From contig JACQWY010000047.1 of assembly GCA_016209015.1 (NCBI GenBank), forward strand, positions 49,290 to 113,289: a DNA stretch of 64,000 nt, written 5' to 3'. Below, one piece after another: positions 1 to 9,028 of the stretch. The DNA comes from Gammaproteobacteria bacterium. Its GTDB lineage: Bacteria; Pseudomonadota; Gammaproteobacteria; Ga0077536. The position numbers and the translations under genes are program-made. The first letter of the stretch is position 1; the number at the start of each line of letters is the position of its first letter. The notes below the pieces were generated by a model that worked only from the letters and a program-made list of their open reading frames with translations, was not told where the DNA came from and made no database searches.

Positions 1-7
1 TATGAAA

Positions 8-35
8 TTAAAGTATATTTAGATCCATCTACATT
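8..35 (+). promoter_or_regulatory. candidate promoter for the polysaccharide operon
   Basis: The first 40 bases are AT-rich in an otherwise GC-rich window. A -35-like TTAAAG (8-13) and a -10-like TACATT (30-35) are 16 bases apart. A GGAG ribosome site (43-46) follows, 7 bases before a GTG start at 54. The start point would lie close to the ribosome site, so the assignment is tentative. Confidence 0.3.
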
Positions 36-53
36 AGCTTTCGGAGCCGGATC

Positions 54-863
54 GTGGGGACCTTGGGGGAGAATGGCAGCCAACGTGGTGCACAGCGTCC
101 GAGCCGGGTGCGGGCGGCGCTCGCGTTCGGCGCTCTCACCGCGAGCGCCCCCGCCGCCGCGAATCAGCTCGAGCTCGGCGGCATGTACTACGACCTGAGC
201 GCGGGCTACGCGCCGACGAGCGCCGTCTACAGTCGGGGGCGCGTGAATTCCAGCGCGCTGAACGAATGGCTGGGCGAGGTCGTGCGCATGAACCGCTTCG
301 ACGACAGCGGCACATTCGTCGGCCTGGGCAACATCCATCACTTCAACGATCGCTGGTTCTCGAACGTCGCGCTCGGCACGAGCAGCGGCGGCTTCTTCTT
401 CCCGGAAGTGCGTATCGACAGCTCGCTCAGCCGCAAGTGGCTCGACGGCCGCAATCTCGTCACGACCGTCGGCGTCGGTTACTACCAGGCGAAGGATCAG
501 CATCGCGACACGAGCCTGCTCGCCGAGGCTTCGTACTACTTCGCGGCGCCCTGGGTCCTGCAGGCGGGCACGACGCTGAACAACAGCGATCCCGGCAGCA
601 CGGCCTCGGCGTCCGGACGCGTCGCGCTGTCCTATGTCCGCGACAAGCAACGCATCGTCAGCGCGCAGGTCGGCGGCGGCAACCAGGCTTATCAGGCGAT
701 CACGGCGCAGCGCGCGCAGATCGATTTTCCCTATTACTCGGTGCGGCTGAACATGAAGCAATGGTGCGGTTACGACTGGGGCTTCAGCGTCAGTGCCGAG
801 AGCTATCAGAGCCGGGTCTACGACCAGCGCGGGATCGAGTTCGGCCTGTTCAAGGAATTCTGA
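54..863 (+). CDS. YaiO family outer membrane beta-barrel protein
   Basis: Predicted outer membrane beta-barrel of the YaiO type, a family often encoded beside glycosyltransferases and thought to act in export or surface placement of a polysaccharide. The 269-residue product has an Arg-rich start and an Ala-rich hydrophobic stretch ending near residue 36 (ASAPAAA), read as a signal peptide. The rest alternates aromatic and polar residues as transmembrane strands do, and it ends in Phe (FGLFKEF), as outer membrane barrels commonly do. The GTG start at 54 is preceded by GGAG at 7 bases; an in-frame GTG at 108 is the alternative. Its TGA overlaps the ATG of the next gene, so it heads a translationally coupled operon with a membrane protein, a glycosyltransferase and a beta-helical protein. 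The family call is by pattern recognition only. Confidence 0.75.
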   Translation: MGTLGENGSQRGAQRPSRVRAALAFGALTASAPAAANQLELGGMYYDLSAGYAPTSAVYSRGRVNSSALNEWLGEVVRMNRFDDSGTFVGLGNIHHFNDRWFSNVALGTSSGGFFFPEVRIDSSLSRKWLDGRNLVTTVGVGYYQAKDQHRDTSLLAEASYYFAAPWVLQAGTTLNNSDPGSTASASGRVALSYVRDKQRIVSAQVGGGNQAYQAITAQRAQIDFPYYSVRLNMKQWCGYDWGFSVSAESYQSRVYDQRGIEFGLFKEF

Positions 864-1663
864 TGGCGGGGAAGCTCCGGGACCTTCCCAAAGGCCTCTT
901 GAGCGCACTGCGTTACCAGAGCCATTCGGGACGTCTCATCCGCCAGCACCGGGCGCTGCGCCGGCTGAATTTTCAACGCGCGAACGTCCTGCATCCGATA
1001 GTGCTCGTCGCGGCGAGCTATACCGCGCTCTACCTGCTCCTGCCCGAGATCACCCGGGCCTGGGGCCTGCTCTTCGGTTTCTGGCTCGACGTGCTCGGCC
1101 GGCCGGCGCTGCTCACGACGATCCCCGAGGACGTGTTCGGCATCTTCCTCTTCGCGCTCGCGGTTCCGGAGACCGTCGCGCGACAACCGGACGTGGCGGA
1201 AATCGGCATCGCGGCCTCGCTCGCGCTCGGCGCGATGCTCGCGAGCTATCTCGCCGGCCGCCGCCGCTGGCTGCCGCTCGTCTATTTCGTGTGGGGCTGC
1301 GCCGCGATCCAGCTCGTCGCCTGCGCGTACTTCTACGTCGCGCCTTACCGCTATCCGCATACGCTGGCGAGCCACGTCGCGGACGGCCTGCGCGCGGGCA
1401 CGTCGCTGCTGCTGGTCCTGCCGCTGCTCCTGTCGTTCACGTACTACGTCTTCGATCACTCGCTGCCGAAGAAGCTGCTCGGCACGATCGTCATCTTCGC
1501 CGCGCTCGCGATCTGCATTCCCGTGCTGTACCTCGCGCACGTCGTGCTCGTGGTCGGCTGCTCGCTCGTGATCATGCCGTTGCTCTTCACCGTGCTCGGC
1601 ACGCTCTACCAGATTGCGCTCTTCGTCGCGCTCTACGCCTGGGTCGTCAGTTGGGAGCCGTGA
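863..1663 (+). CDS. polytopic inner membrane protein of the polysaccharide operon
   Basis: A 266-residue protein with a basic N-terminal segment of about 45 residues followed by about seven hydrophobic stretches (for example near residues 50-70, 125-145, 150-170, 185-205 and 210-265). No catalytic motif is visible and I do not recognise the family. The ATG at 863 overlaps the stop of the YaiO gene, and the glycosyltransferase starts within this gene's stop codon, so the three are almost certainly translated together. A role in assembly or export of the polysaccharide made by the neighbouring glycosyltransferase is inferred from position only. Confidence 0.7.
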   Translation: MAGKLRDLPKGLLSALRYQSHSGRLIRQHRALRRLNFQRANVLHPIVLVAASYTALYLLLPEITRAWGLLFGFWLDVLGRPALLTTIPEDVFGIFLFALAVPETVARQPDVAEIGIAASLALGAMLASYLAGRRRWLPLVYFVWGCAAIQLVACAYFYVAPYRYPHTLASHVADGLRAGTSLLLVLPLLLSFTYYVFDHSLPKKLLGTIVIFAALAICIPVLYLAHVVLVVGCSLVIMPLLFTVLGTLYQIALFVALYAWVVSWEP

Positions 1664-3084
1664 ACGAAGCGCGGACGCGGCGGCGACCGGTCGCGGCCGT
1701 CCTGCTGCTGCTCGCCTTCGCGAGCGGCATCCTGCTCCCGCTGGCGGGAATCGCCGCGGCCTGGCTGCCGGTCCTCGCGCCACGGGACGGCGGCGTGCCC
1801 GAAGCCTGGTACGAATTCCTCGTGGGCGCGCTGCGGATCATGCTGATGACCGTCGCGGCCATCGTCGTCGTCTACACCGTCCGCCACGTCGTCTTCACGC
1901 TGAACCGCATGTTCGGCCATCAGCGCCATCCCTATCTCGATGTCGATACCGCGGACTGGCCGCGCGTCGTAGTGCTCATCCCCGCGCACGACGAGGCCGC
2001 CGTGATCGCGCACGCGCTCGAAGCCCTCGTCGACGTCGACTATCCGCGCGAGCGCCTCCGGATCATGCCGATCGACGACCGCTCGACCGACGGCACCTGG
2101 GCCATCATCACCGACTACGCCGGGCGCCATCCCGGCCTCGTCACGCCGCTCAAGCGCACCACCGGCCGCCCCGGCAAGGCCGCCGTGATCCGTGACGCGA
2201 CGGAGAGCGTGCGCGAGGACGTCATCATCGTCTTCGATGCGGATTACGTGCCGGGACGCGGCCTCATCAAGCAGCTCGTCGCGCCGTTCTTCGACGCCGA
2301 AGTCGGTGCGGTGATGGGCCGCGTCGTGCCGCACAACACCGCGCGCAATCTGCTCACGCGACTCCTCGATCTCGAACGCGCCGGCGGCTACCAGGTCGAT
2401 CAGCAGGCGCGCATGAACCTGCGCCTCGTGCCGCAGTACGGCGGCTCCGTCGGCGGCGCGCGCACCTCGGCACTGCGCGCGGTCGGCGGCTGGCGCGACG
2501 ACGCGCTCGCCGAGGACACGGACCTCACGTATCGCCTGCTGCTCCACGGTTACAAGACGGTCTACGAGAACCGCTGCGAGTGCTACGAGGAAGTGCCCGA
2601 GGTCTGGCAGGAGCGCAACCGCCAGATCATGCGCTGGGCGAAGGGTCACAATCAGGCGGCGCTGCGCTATTTCGTGCCGCTGCTCCTGAGCCGGCGCCTG
2701 AACCTGCTCGAGAAGATCGACGGCCTGCTGCTGCTCGGCGTCTACGTCGTCGCGCCGCTCCTCATCATGGGCTTCCTGTGCGCGTTCGCGCTCTACCTGC
2801 TCGGCGAGCGCGTGCTGCCGCCGGCACTCGGCATCGTGCTCGGGCTCGCGACGTTCTCCTCGCTAGGCAATTTCGCGGCGTTCTTCGAGATTGCCGCCGC
2901 GCTGCACATCGACGGCTCGCGCCATCGGATCCGCATCGTGCCGCTGAACTTCATCGGCTTCCTCGTCAGTCTCGTCAACATCACGCGCGCCTGTCTCTCG
3001 CTCGTCGTGGAGGATCTGCTGATCGGCAAGGAGCTGCGCTGGGAGAAGACGGCACGCTATCGCAACGGGCCGCCAGCCTCATGA
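1660..3084 (+). CDS. membrane-bound family 2 glycosyltransferase
   Basis: Processive-type GT2 enzyme that should polymerise a nucleotide-sugar at the inner membrane, like the cellulose synthase/PgaC group. The 474-residue product has two N-terminal membrane segments (about 14-38 and 52-80), the catalytic domain, then three or so C-terminal membrane segments. The signature residues are present in order: DD at 139-140 (IDDRSTDGT), DAD at 193-195, ED at 285-286 (AEDTD) and the QxxRW motif at 322-326 (QIMRW), which marks processive synthases. The GTG start at 1660 overlaps the previous stop, and the stop at 3084 overlaps the next ATG. The sugar cannot be deduced from the sequence. Confidence 0.88.
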   Translation: MNEARTRRRPVAAVLLLLAFASGILLPLAGIAAAWLPVLAPRDGGVPEAWYEFLVGALRIMLMTVAAIVVVYTVRHVVFTLNRMFGHQRHPYLDVDTADWPRVVVLIPAHDEAAVIAHALEALVDVDYPRERLRIMPIDDRSTDGTWAIITDYAGRHPGLVTPLKRTTGRPGKAAVIRDATESVREDVIIVFDADYVPGRGLIKQLVAPFFDAEVGAVMGRVVPHNTARNLLTRLLDLERAGGYQVDQQARMNLRLVPQYGGSVGGARTSALRAVGGWRDDALAEDTDLTYRLLLHGYKTVYENRCECYEEVPEVWQERNRQIMRWAKGHNQAALRYFVPLLLSRRLNLLEKIDGLLLLGVYVVAPLLIMGFLCAFALYLLGERVLPPALGIVLGLATFSSLGNFAAFFEIAAALHIDGSRHRIRIVPLNFIGFLVSLVNITRACLSLVVEDLLIGKELRWEKTARYRNGPPAS

Positions 3085-4211
3085 TTTCCCACGCGCTGTT
3101 CTGGCTGTTCTGCGCGACGGTGCTGGGATTGCCGCTGCTGCCTGCGCTCGGCGAATGGTGGCGCAAGACGGACGCCGCGCCGCTGCGCGTCGTGCGCGAG
3201 CAGGACACGAACATCCGGCACTTCGCGCATTCCTTTCACGATCACGTCTGGAATCTGTTCGCGGCCGAGGGCATCGACACGGAAGCGCCGCCCGCGCCCT
3301 ACTCCGGCCAGTTCCGACCGGGGGAGACGTTCCTGTTCCTCGGGCACGAGAGCCGTCCGGTGTGGCCGCCCGAGGTCGCGACGACGCGCGCCGTGCGCGA
3401 CGTCGTGATCGGACTCGGCGACCTGCTGCTCGAGGGCAATCTCGTGTTCACACAGGAAATCTATTGCGGCGGCCAGATCTATGCCGGCGGGCATTCGACG
3501 TTCCGCGCGATCTATGCCGGTACGGATCTGATCCTCGGTCCGAACTGCGTCGTGGCGCGCTGGCTGCACTCGCAGGGCCACGTGCACGTCGGACCGGATT
3601 CGCGGATCTACGGCCGCGTCTCGAGCGGCACGTCGATCACGCTCGGCCTGGGCACGCGTTTCGAACGCCTGAACGCGCCGGAGATCCGCTTCACGTCCGA
3701 CGACGCGGTGACGGCGCGGCCGGCCGCGGGCGGCGACGCGCCGCAGCAGTGGTGGCCCGACGAGCGTTTCCGCGCACTCGATCCGCTTACCTACACGACA
3801 CGTATACGCCAGGTCGCGGTCCCGGCGGCGATGGCGCTGATCGTCTCGCTCGTCGCGCCCGGCGAGCTCGTGATCGGCGAAGGCTCGCAGGTGACCGGCA
3901 GCCTCAAAGCGAACGGCAGACTCCGGCTCGGCGCGAACTGTGTCGTGCATGGTGCGATCGTGAGCGCTGGCCCGATCGAGATCGGCAGCGGCTGCGTCAT
4001 CAAAGGGCCGGTCATTTCGGAGGAGTCGATCATCGTCGCGAGTGCCTGCATCCTCGGTACGCCCGAACTGCCGACGAGCGTGACGGCGCCCGTCGTGCAC
4101 GTCGCGGCGGGCAGCAAGGTCTGCGGCACCCTGTGGGCGGCGCGCGAGGGTCTCGTCGCGCCGGAGACAGCCATGTCGATGCCGGACGGGAAAGTGCAAA
4201 AAATCGTTTAA
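3081..4211 (+). CDS. beta-helical polymer-forming (bactofilin-like) protein
   Basis: A 376-residue protein with one N-terminal membrane segment (about residues 4-22) and two regions of short repeats rich in G, V, I and polar turns (about 95-215 and 255-360), such as LVIGEGSQVTGSLKANGR. This pattern suggests a stacked beta-helix of the bactofilin or hexapeptide kind. Anchored in the membrane by its N-terminus, it could scaffold the polysaccharide machinery. It is the last gene of the coupled operon (ATGA overlap with the glycosyltransferase). Function is inferred; no enzymatic residues are evident. Confidence 0.6.
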   Translation: MISHALFWLFCATVLGLPLLPALGEWWRKTDAAPLRVVREQDTNIRHFAHSFHDHVWNLFAAEGIDTEAPPAPYSGQFRPGETFLFLGHESRPVWPPEVATTRAVRDVVIGLGDLLLEGNLVFTQEIYCGGQIYAGGHSTFRAIYAGTDLILGPNCVVARWLHSQGHVHVGPDSRIYGRVSSGTSITLGLGTRFERLNAPEIRFTSDDAVTARPAAGGDAPQQWWPDERFRALDPLTYTTRIRQVAVPAAMALIVSLVAPGELVIGEGSQVTGSLKANGRLRLGANCVVHGAIVSAGPIEIGSGCVIKGPVISEESIIVASACILGTPELPTSVTAPVVHVAAGSKVCGTLWAAREGLVAPETAMSMPDGKVQKIV

Positions 4212-4262
4212 TTCGCGGGCCGGGACATGAAACCCTGCCGGCTACGCGTTAAGGTGCCTGCC

Positions 4263-5822
4263 ATGCCAAATTGCGCGTTCGCGATTATGAAGAACCTGTC
4301 CCGGGCGGTTGCCGCTCTCTGCCTCGCCGCCGGCTGTCTGCCCGCCCACGCCGATCTCGCCTGGAGCGGCGCCGACGGCGCCTGGGACGACGCGAGCCAA
4401 TGGTCGTCGGGCAGCGTGCCGACCGCGGCCGATTTCGTCCGCATCGACTACATCGGCGCAGTCACGCTTGCCGGCCCCGCCGATGCGGCGAAGGAACTGA
4501 CGAGCCACGCGGCGTTGTCGCAGCACGGCGGCCATTTCCAGGTCGTCGGCACGGCGGATCTCTTCGGCAGCTACGATCTCGGCGGCACGGCACAGGCCGA
4601 CGTCGGCCGCATCTACGTACAGGCCGCGGGGCGCCTCGGACTCACCGGCTCCGGCGCCTCGCTCGCCGTCGTCGAAGGCATTTTCAGCAGCGGGGAATTT
4701 GCGGTCGACGCGGGCGCGACGGTCGGCGCAGAGAGCATCGACAACTACGCGCACATGAGCGTCGACGGCGCGAGTGTCAGCGCGAACAGCATGATCAACC
4801 ATCCGGCTGCGGCGCTGACGGTCAGCGGTGCAGGCGGACAGCTCACGATCAACGGCGCGCTCACGAACCAGGGTAGCGTCACCGCGAGCGACGCCGGCAG
4901 GATCGCCGTGCACAGCCTCGACAACCACGCGAGCGTCGAAGTGAACGCCGGCCGCTTCGAATTCGTCAGCATGAAGAATTTCGGCACGCTCGCCGTACAG
5001 CAGGCGGGCGGCGCGCTCGTCGGCACGGACAATCTCACGAACGGCGGCACACTCACCGTCGACAACGGCGCGGAAGCCGCGCTCGACACGATCGACAACG
5101 ACGGCGAGTTCGTCGCGTCAGGCAACGCCGCGGTGTCGCTCGTCAGCATGGACAATCGGGCGAGCGGCGTGGTCCGGCTGCTCGATACGGCGACGTTCTC
5201 GAGCGTGGATTCGATCGTGAATCGCGGGCGCTTCACCGCCGCCGCCGGCACGCAGGTGAGCGTCGGTCAATTTCAGCAGTTCGCCGGCACGACTGCGCTC
5301 GGCGGCGGCCGCTTCGAAACGACGAATGGTCGCGGCCTCATCCTCGCGGGCGGTACACTCGAAGGGCGCGGCGACATCACGGGTCTCCTGAAGACGGAAG
5401 CCGGAGCGACCTTGACGCCCGGCGACGCCGGTGCGCCGGTCGGCACTTTCGCGATCGCGGGCGATCTCGTGCTGGGCGGCCTGTTCGATGTGCAGCTCGC
5501 CGGCCTCGGCGGCACGGCCATCGATCATCTGACGGCGACGGGCCACGCGACGCTCGGCGGCACGCTCGCGGTGTCGCTGCTCGGCGGTTTCGATCCCCTG
5601 GCCGGCGACGCCTTCGACCTGATCACGGCGAACGGCTTCGACGGCGCGTTCGCGCAGGTCCTGCTGCCGGCGCTCGGCGGCGGACGCCGGTTCGAGCTCG
5701 GCATCGCCGGCAACGTGCTGCGCCTGAAGGTCGCTGCCGTGCCTCTGCCCGCAACGGCCCTGCCCTTCCTGCTCGGCGGGCTCGCGACGATCCTCGGCGC
5801 GCGACGCCGCGTCTGCGCCTGA
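4263..5822 (+). CDS. VPLPA-CTERM sorting domain surface protein
   Basis: Secreted protein of about 519 residues. It has a signal peptide (LSRAVAALCLAAGCLPAHA, cleaved before DLAW), a long Ser/Gly/Asn-rich beta-repeat region with recurring ID-N-x-G/A phrases resembling autotransporter passenger repeats, and a C-terminal tail VPLPATALPFLLGG followed by a hydrophobic stretch and RRR. That tail is the VPLPA variant of the PEP-CTERM signal recognised by exosortases. Three in-frame ATGs exist (4227, 4263, 4287); 4263 is chosen because AAGGTG lies 6 bases upstream. It follows the glycosyltransferase operon by 51 bases on the same strand, which fits the known link between PEP-CTERM proteins and exopolysaccharide. 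The exosortase itself is not in the window. Confidence 0.8.
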   Translation: MPNCAFAIMKNLSRAVAALCLAAGCLPAHADLAWSGADGAWDDASQWSSGSVPTAADFVRIDYIGAVTLAGPADAAKELTSHAALSQHGGHFQVVGTADLFGSYDLGGTAQADVGRIYVQAAGRLGLTGSGASLAVVEGIFSSGEFAVDAGATVGAESIDNYAHMSVDGASVSANSMINHPAAALTVSGAGGQLTINGALTNQGSVTASDAGRIAVHSLDNHASVEVNAGRFEFVSMKNFGTLAVQQAGGALVGTDNLTNGGTLTVDNGAEAALDTIDNDGEFVASGNAAVSLVSMDNRASGVVRLLDTATFSSVDSIVNRGRFTAAAGTQVSVGQFQQFAGTTALGGGRFETTNGRGLILAGGTLEGRGDITGLLKTEAGATLTPGDAGAPVGTFAIAGDLVLGGLFDVQLAGLGGTAIDHLTATGHATLGGTLAVSLLGGFDPLAGDAFDLITANGFDGAFAQVLLPALGGGRRFELGIAGNVLRLKVAAVPLPATALPFLLGGLATILGARRRVCA

Positions 5823-5834
5823 GGCGGCACGCGC

Positions 5835-6299
5835 TCAGCCGCGCTCCGCGACGACGACCTCCGTGCGGATGGAGTTCGCGATGAAGCACTCCTCGTGCGC
5901 GAGATGGTGGAGCTCGGCGATCTGTTCCGAGGTCGGCGCCGCGCCGGCACCGTAGACGATCTCCGGGTTCAGGCTCACCCGGCTCACCCAGTACTTGCCC
6001 CGCTCGTTCTTCGTCATCACGCCCACGGCGTCGTCGGCATAGCGCTCGACGAGGAAGCCGCGCTTCGAGGCGAGGTGCAGAAACGTCAGCATGTGGCAGC
6101 TCGCCACCGCGGCCACGAAGGCCTCCTCCGGATCGACACCCGCAGGATTCGAAAACGGCGCCGGAACGACGGACGGCGACGGCGAGGCGGGCACGGTCAC
6201 GCCGCCGTCGAAACGCCAGGTGTGCTCGCGGGAATAACGGCCGCGCCGGAAGTCGGCGCCGCTGAACGACCAGTGCACGCTCGCACGATGCTCGGACAT
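5835..6299 (-). CDS. OsmC family peroxiredoxin-like protein
   Basis: A 154-residue protein of the OsmC/Ohr superfamily, which reduces organic hydroperoxides with paired cysteines. The recognisable core is ASCHMLTFLHLASKRG (about residues 66-81), carrying the first conserved Cys, and HEECFIANS (about 133-141), carrying the second, in the usual OsmC order and length. The ATG at 6299 has GAGG 7 bases upstream. It lies downstream of the LanB-like gene on the same strand, separated by 179 bases, and converges on the VPLPA-CTERM gene. Confidence 0.85.
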   Translation of the reverse strand: MSEHRASVHWSFSGADFRRGRYSREHTWRFDGGVTVPASPSPSVVPAPFSNPAGVDPEEAFVAAVASCHMLTFLHLASKRGFLVERYADDAVGVMTKNERGKYWVSRVSLNPEIVYGAGAAPTSEQIAELHHLAHEECFIANSIRTEVVVAERG

Positions 6300-6478
6300 G
6301 GCTGCACCTCGGAGAGGGAAACGGGCACGGAATCATAGCCCCGGCGGCGGCGGCGCGACATCGGACGCCCGCGCGGACAGCGTGCTCTCAGCCCACAGCG
6401 CCCGGCACGCGGTACCCTCTGACCTGGCCTTTCCGCTTCGTGATCCGGATGAGCTTCGAGCACCGATCTTGCGTGCGA

Positions 6479-8923
6479 TCAACGCCGCTCCGCCGCGCCC
6501 ATCCGCAGCTCCGCGACGTAGCGCCGGCCTTCGCGATCGGTGAGCCAGCACCCGTCGGGGCCCGGCAGCATTTCGACGACGGAGATCGACGCCGCCGGCG
6601 ACGCGGCGCGCACGCCGTCGGCGAACTGCTCGGCATAGACGAGGCTGTCGAGATCGAGGAAGAACGGCTTGCCCTCGCCTTCGAGACGATAGAACGCGTG
6701 CCGCGGAATGCCGAGATCGCGCGCCCAGCGCCGCAGCCCGAGGTAGCGCGCGGCGCGATCGTGCAGGCGCACGAAGGGCAGCTCCGCGGCGCACACGCGC
6801 CAGGACTCGCGCTGCACGACGAGCCTGTCGATGCAGACGCGTGGCAGATGCGCATCGAGCCGGAACGGCTTGAACTCGCTCATGCCCAGGATGCGGACCT
6901 GCGGCCCGAGAAACTGCACGAGCGGCCAGCACCGGCCGTCGCGCGCGACGACGAGGGGGGCCGCGCCGTCGAGCGCGAGCGCGAGGTCGGCGATGCGCAC
7001 CGGCGCGCCCGACCCGGCCGGCGCTGCGTTCGCGCCGTGGAGCACCGGCACGTCGTGGGCGAGCGGCAACTGGTAGGCGGCGCGCTGCCCCTTGCCTTCG
7101 AGACCTGCGACCGGCACGAGCTCGGGCACGTTCTGCACGGCGGCGACGGCGGCGAGGAGCTCGGCCGGCGCGGGACAGAATTTCGCGAACAGGCGCTGCG
7201 CCGTGAGATTCGTGCCCGGATGCACTTCGCCGAGTACGGCGAGCCAGTCCGGATCGTCGAACGAGCGCGCGGCGAACATGAGATCGGGCGAATGCCAGCG
7301 CGCGCCCGACCACGACGCCTCGCGCCAGGCGAACCGCCCGGCAAGGCGCGGCAGGACGGCACCGCTCGCGAACGCGACGGCGCGCGCTGCAGGGTCGAAC
7401 CCGAGTGCCTCGCGCCAGCGCGCCTGCAGATCCGCCGTGACCGCGGCCGCGAGCGCAGTCGCCTCGGCATGGGCCTCCGCGAGAGCCGCCCACAGCGCCG
7501 CCAGCGGGACGATCGCGCCGCACTCGCTGCGCAGCGTCGCGCATCGGGCATTCGCGAAATCGAGATAGCGTACGAGCAGCGTATTCGAGAACCAGCGCGC
7601 GCTGTCGAGCACGCAGGACAAGGCCGGCGCGAGCGCGGCGACGCGCGCCTCGTCGAGCACGAGCTCGACGTCGCGCACGGCGTCCGGATAGAGCGGCGTG
7701 CGGCCGGCGTAAGCCTTGCCGGCGTGACGGCGGGCCGCATCACCGGTGACCGCGACATACTCCGCATCGAACGCCGCGAGTGTCGCGGCCAGCGTCTCCG
7801 GCGTCGCCTGTGCGGCCGCGTCGCGAGCCCGTTCGAGCCGCGCGAGCAGACTCCGTGCGGGCGCACGGACCCCCTGCGGCAGCGCATCGAGCGCGGCGCG
7901 GAATGCCCGCTCCGGCTCCGGTTCGACGGCGACCGGCACCCGCCAGTCGATCACGCCGCTGGCCGCGAGCTCGTCGAGCAGGGCTTCGACGGTGGGCGCA
8001 TCGGCACCGCGCGCGGGTTGACCGAATTGCGCGATGAGTGCGGCCGCCGGCGTGCGCCCGTCGCAGGCCGCGAGGAATTCGCTCTGCAGCGCATCGAGCG
8101 GCAGCTCCCCGTCCGGCAGCACGAGCCGGCCCGCCACGAGCGCTGCCTCCGCCGCGAGGCGCGGCGCGAGCGCGAGCCGGAACGGGCGCACGGCCGAGAG
8201 CCGGCGCGCGAGCGCCTGCAGCGTCCAGCATTCGAAGTAGGTACGCTCTTCGGCGATCACGGCCGGCCCGGGTTCGAGCCGCGCGCCCGGCCCGACGAGC
8301 GCGTATGCGACCGGGCCGAAATGTCCGATGCTCTCGTTCTTCGCGAGATAGCGTTGCAGGTAGCGCGCCGCGACGCGGCGCAGCGGGCGGGTCGAGGCGG
8401 ATCCGGCGAGCCAGGCGCCGAGTCCGTCCGACCAGAGATCGCGGTTCTGCCAGATTACCGCGGTGCGCAGCGCGGGATCCGCGAAGGCCGCGCGCAGGCG
8501 CTCGTCGATCGTCGCAGCGGCGACCTGTAGTGCCGCGGCGAGCGCCGCTGCGGCGGCCGCACGCCGCGCCTGGGCCTCGGCCAGCGCGGCACACGCTTCG
8601 CGCGCCGCAGGCTCGGCGACGAGCATTTCGGGGATCCGGCCGACGCGGAGCCGCTTCAGTCCGAGCTGCCAGGGACGGGGTTCGAGATCCGTCGCGATCC
8701 GCTGCATGCAGATCGCGCGGAGCGATCGGCTGGCCGCCTCGCAGGACTCATCGGAAGCAGCGAAGTCGCGCCACGCCGCGGCGAGCCCGGCGTCGGCGAG
8801 CTCGTCGAGGCCGGCGACGGGGAAGCCCGCGGAGCGCAGGCAGCAGACGCGCGAGAGCACCCAGTCCGCGTCGAGTGCGAGCGGGCGCTCGAGCGCGGCG
8901 ACGAGGGCGGTGCGATCGAACAC
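6479..8923 (-). CDS. LanB-like (lantibiotic dehydratase family) protein, glutamylation region only
   Basis: A protein of about 814 residues resembling the N-terminal region of class I lantibiotic dehydratases, which use glutamyl-tRNA to modify Ser/Thr of a peptide. Supporting motifs are LRSAGFPVAGLDELAD near the N-terminus, LQRYLAKNESIGHFGPV around residue 190 (the counterpart of the RxTPFGLFAG segment of NisB) and IPRHAFYRLEGEGKPFFLDLD near residue 750. The protein stops soon after this last motif, so the separate elimination domain of full LanB enzymes (about 1000 residues) appears absent. Family members of this size include amino-acid-adding PEARL enzymes and split dehydratases. No cyclase, second-half dehydratase or obvious precursor peptide lies nearby. 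The start is uncertain: GTG at 8923 is used, while a TTG at 8962 would begin inside the upstream terminator tail. Confidence 0.72.
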   Translation of the reverse strand: MFDRTALVAALERPLALDADWVLSRVCCLRSAGFPVAGLDELADAGLAAAWRDFAASDESCEAASRSLRAICMQRIATDLEPRPWQLGLKRLRVGRIPEMLVAEPAAREACAALAEAQARRAAAAAALAAALQVAAATIDERLRAAFADPALRTAVIWQNRDLWSDGLGAWLAGSASTRPLRRVAARYLQRYLAKNESIGHFGPVAYALVGPGARLEPGPAVIAEERTYFECWTLQALARRLSAVRPFRLALAPRLAAEAALVAGRLVLPDGELPLDALQSEFLAACDGRTPAAALIAQFGQPARGADAPTVEALLDELAASGVIDWRVPVAVEPEPERAFRAALDALPQGVRAPARSLLARLERARDAAAQATPETLAATLAAFDAEYVAVTGDAARRHAGKAYAGRTPLYPDAVRDVELVLDEARVAALAPALSCVLDSARWFSNTLLVRYLDFANARCATLRSECGAIVPLAALWAALAEAHAEATALAAAVTADLQARWREALGFDPAARAVAFASGAVLPRLAGRFAWREASWSGARWHSPDLMFAARSFDDPDWLAVLGEVHPGTNLTAQRLFAKFCPAPAELLAAVAAVQNVPELVPVAGLEGKGQRAAYQLPLAHDVPVLHGANAAPAGSGAPVRIADLALALDGAAPLVVARDGRCWPLVQFLGPQVRILGMSEFKPFRLDAHLPRVCIDRLVVQRESWRVCAAELPFVRLHDRAARYLGLRRWARDLGIPRHAFYRLEGEGKPFFLDLDSLVYAEQFADGVRAASPAASISVVEMLPGPDGCWLTDREGRRYVAELRMGAAERR

Positions 8924-8967
8924 GGCAGACGCGCTCAGCGCCGGACCGGGCCCGGTCCACAAACGAA

Positions 8968-8991
8968 AACGGGATGGTCGCCCATCCCGTT
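8968..8991 (-). terminator. rho-independent terminator of the PEP-CTERM gene
   Basis: A perfect 10-bp stem (8968-8977 with 8982-8991) closes a 4-base loop. Read on the minus strand it is followed by TTTCGTTTGTG. It lies 37 bases after the PEP-CTERM stop codon and separates that gene from the LanB-like gene. Confidence 0.85.
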
Positions 8992-9028
8992 CGCGTCGCG
9001 AGCTGCCGGCACGCGCCGGACCCGGGGT

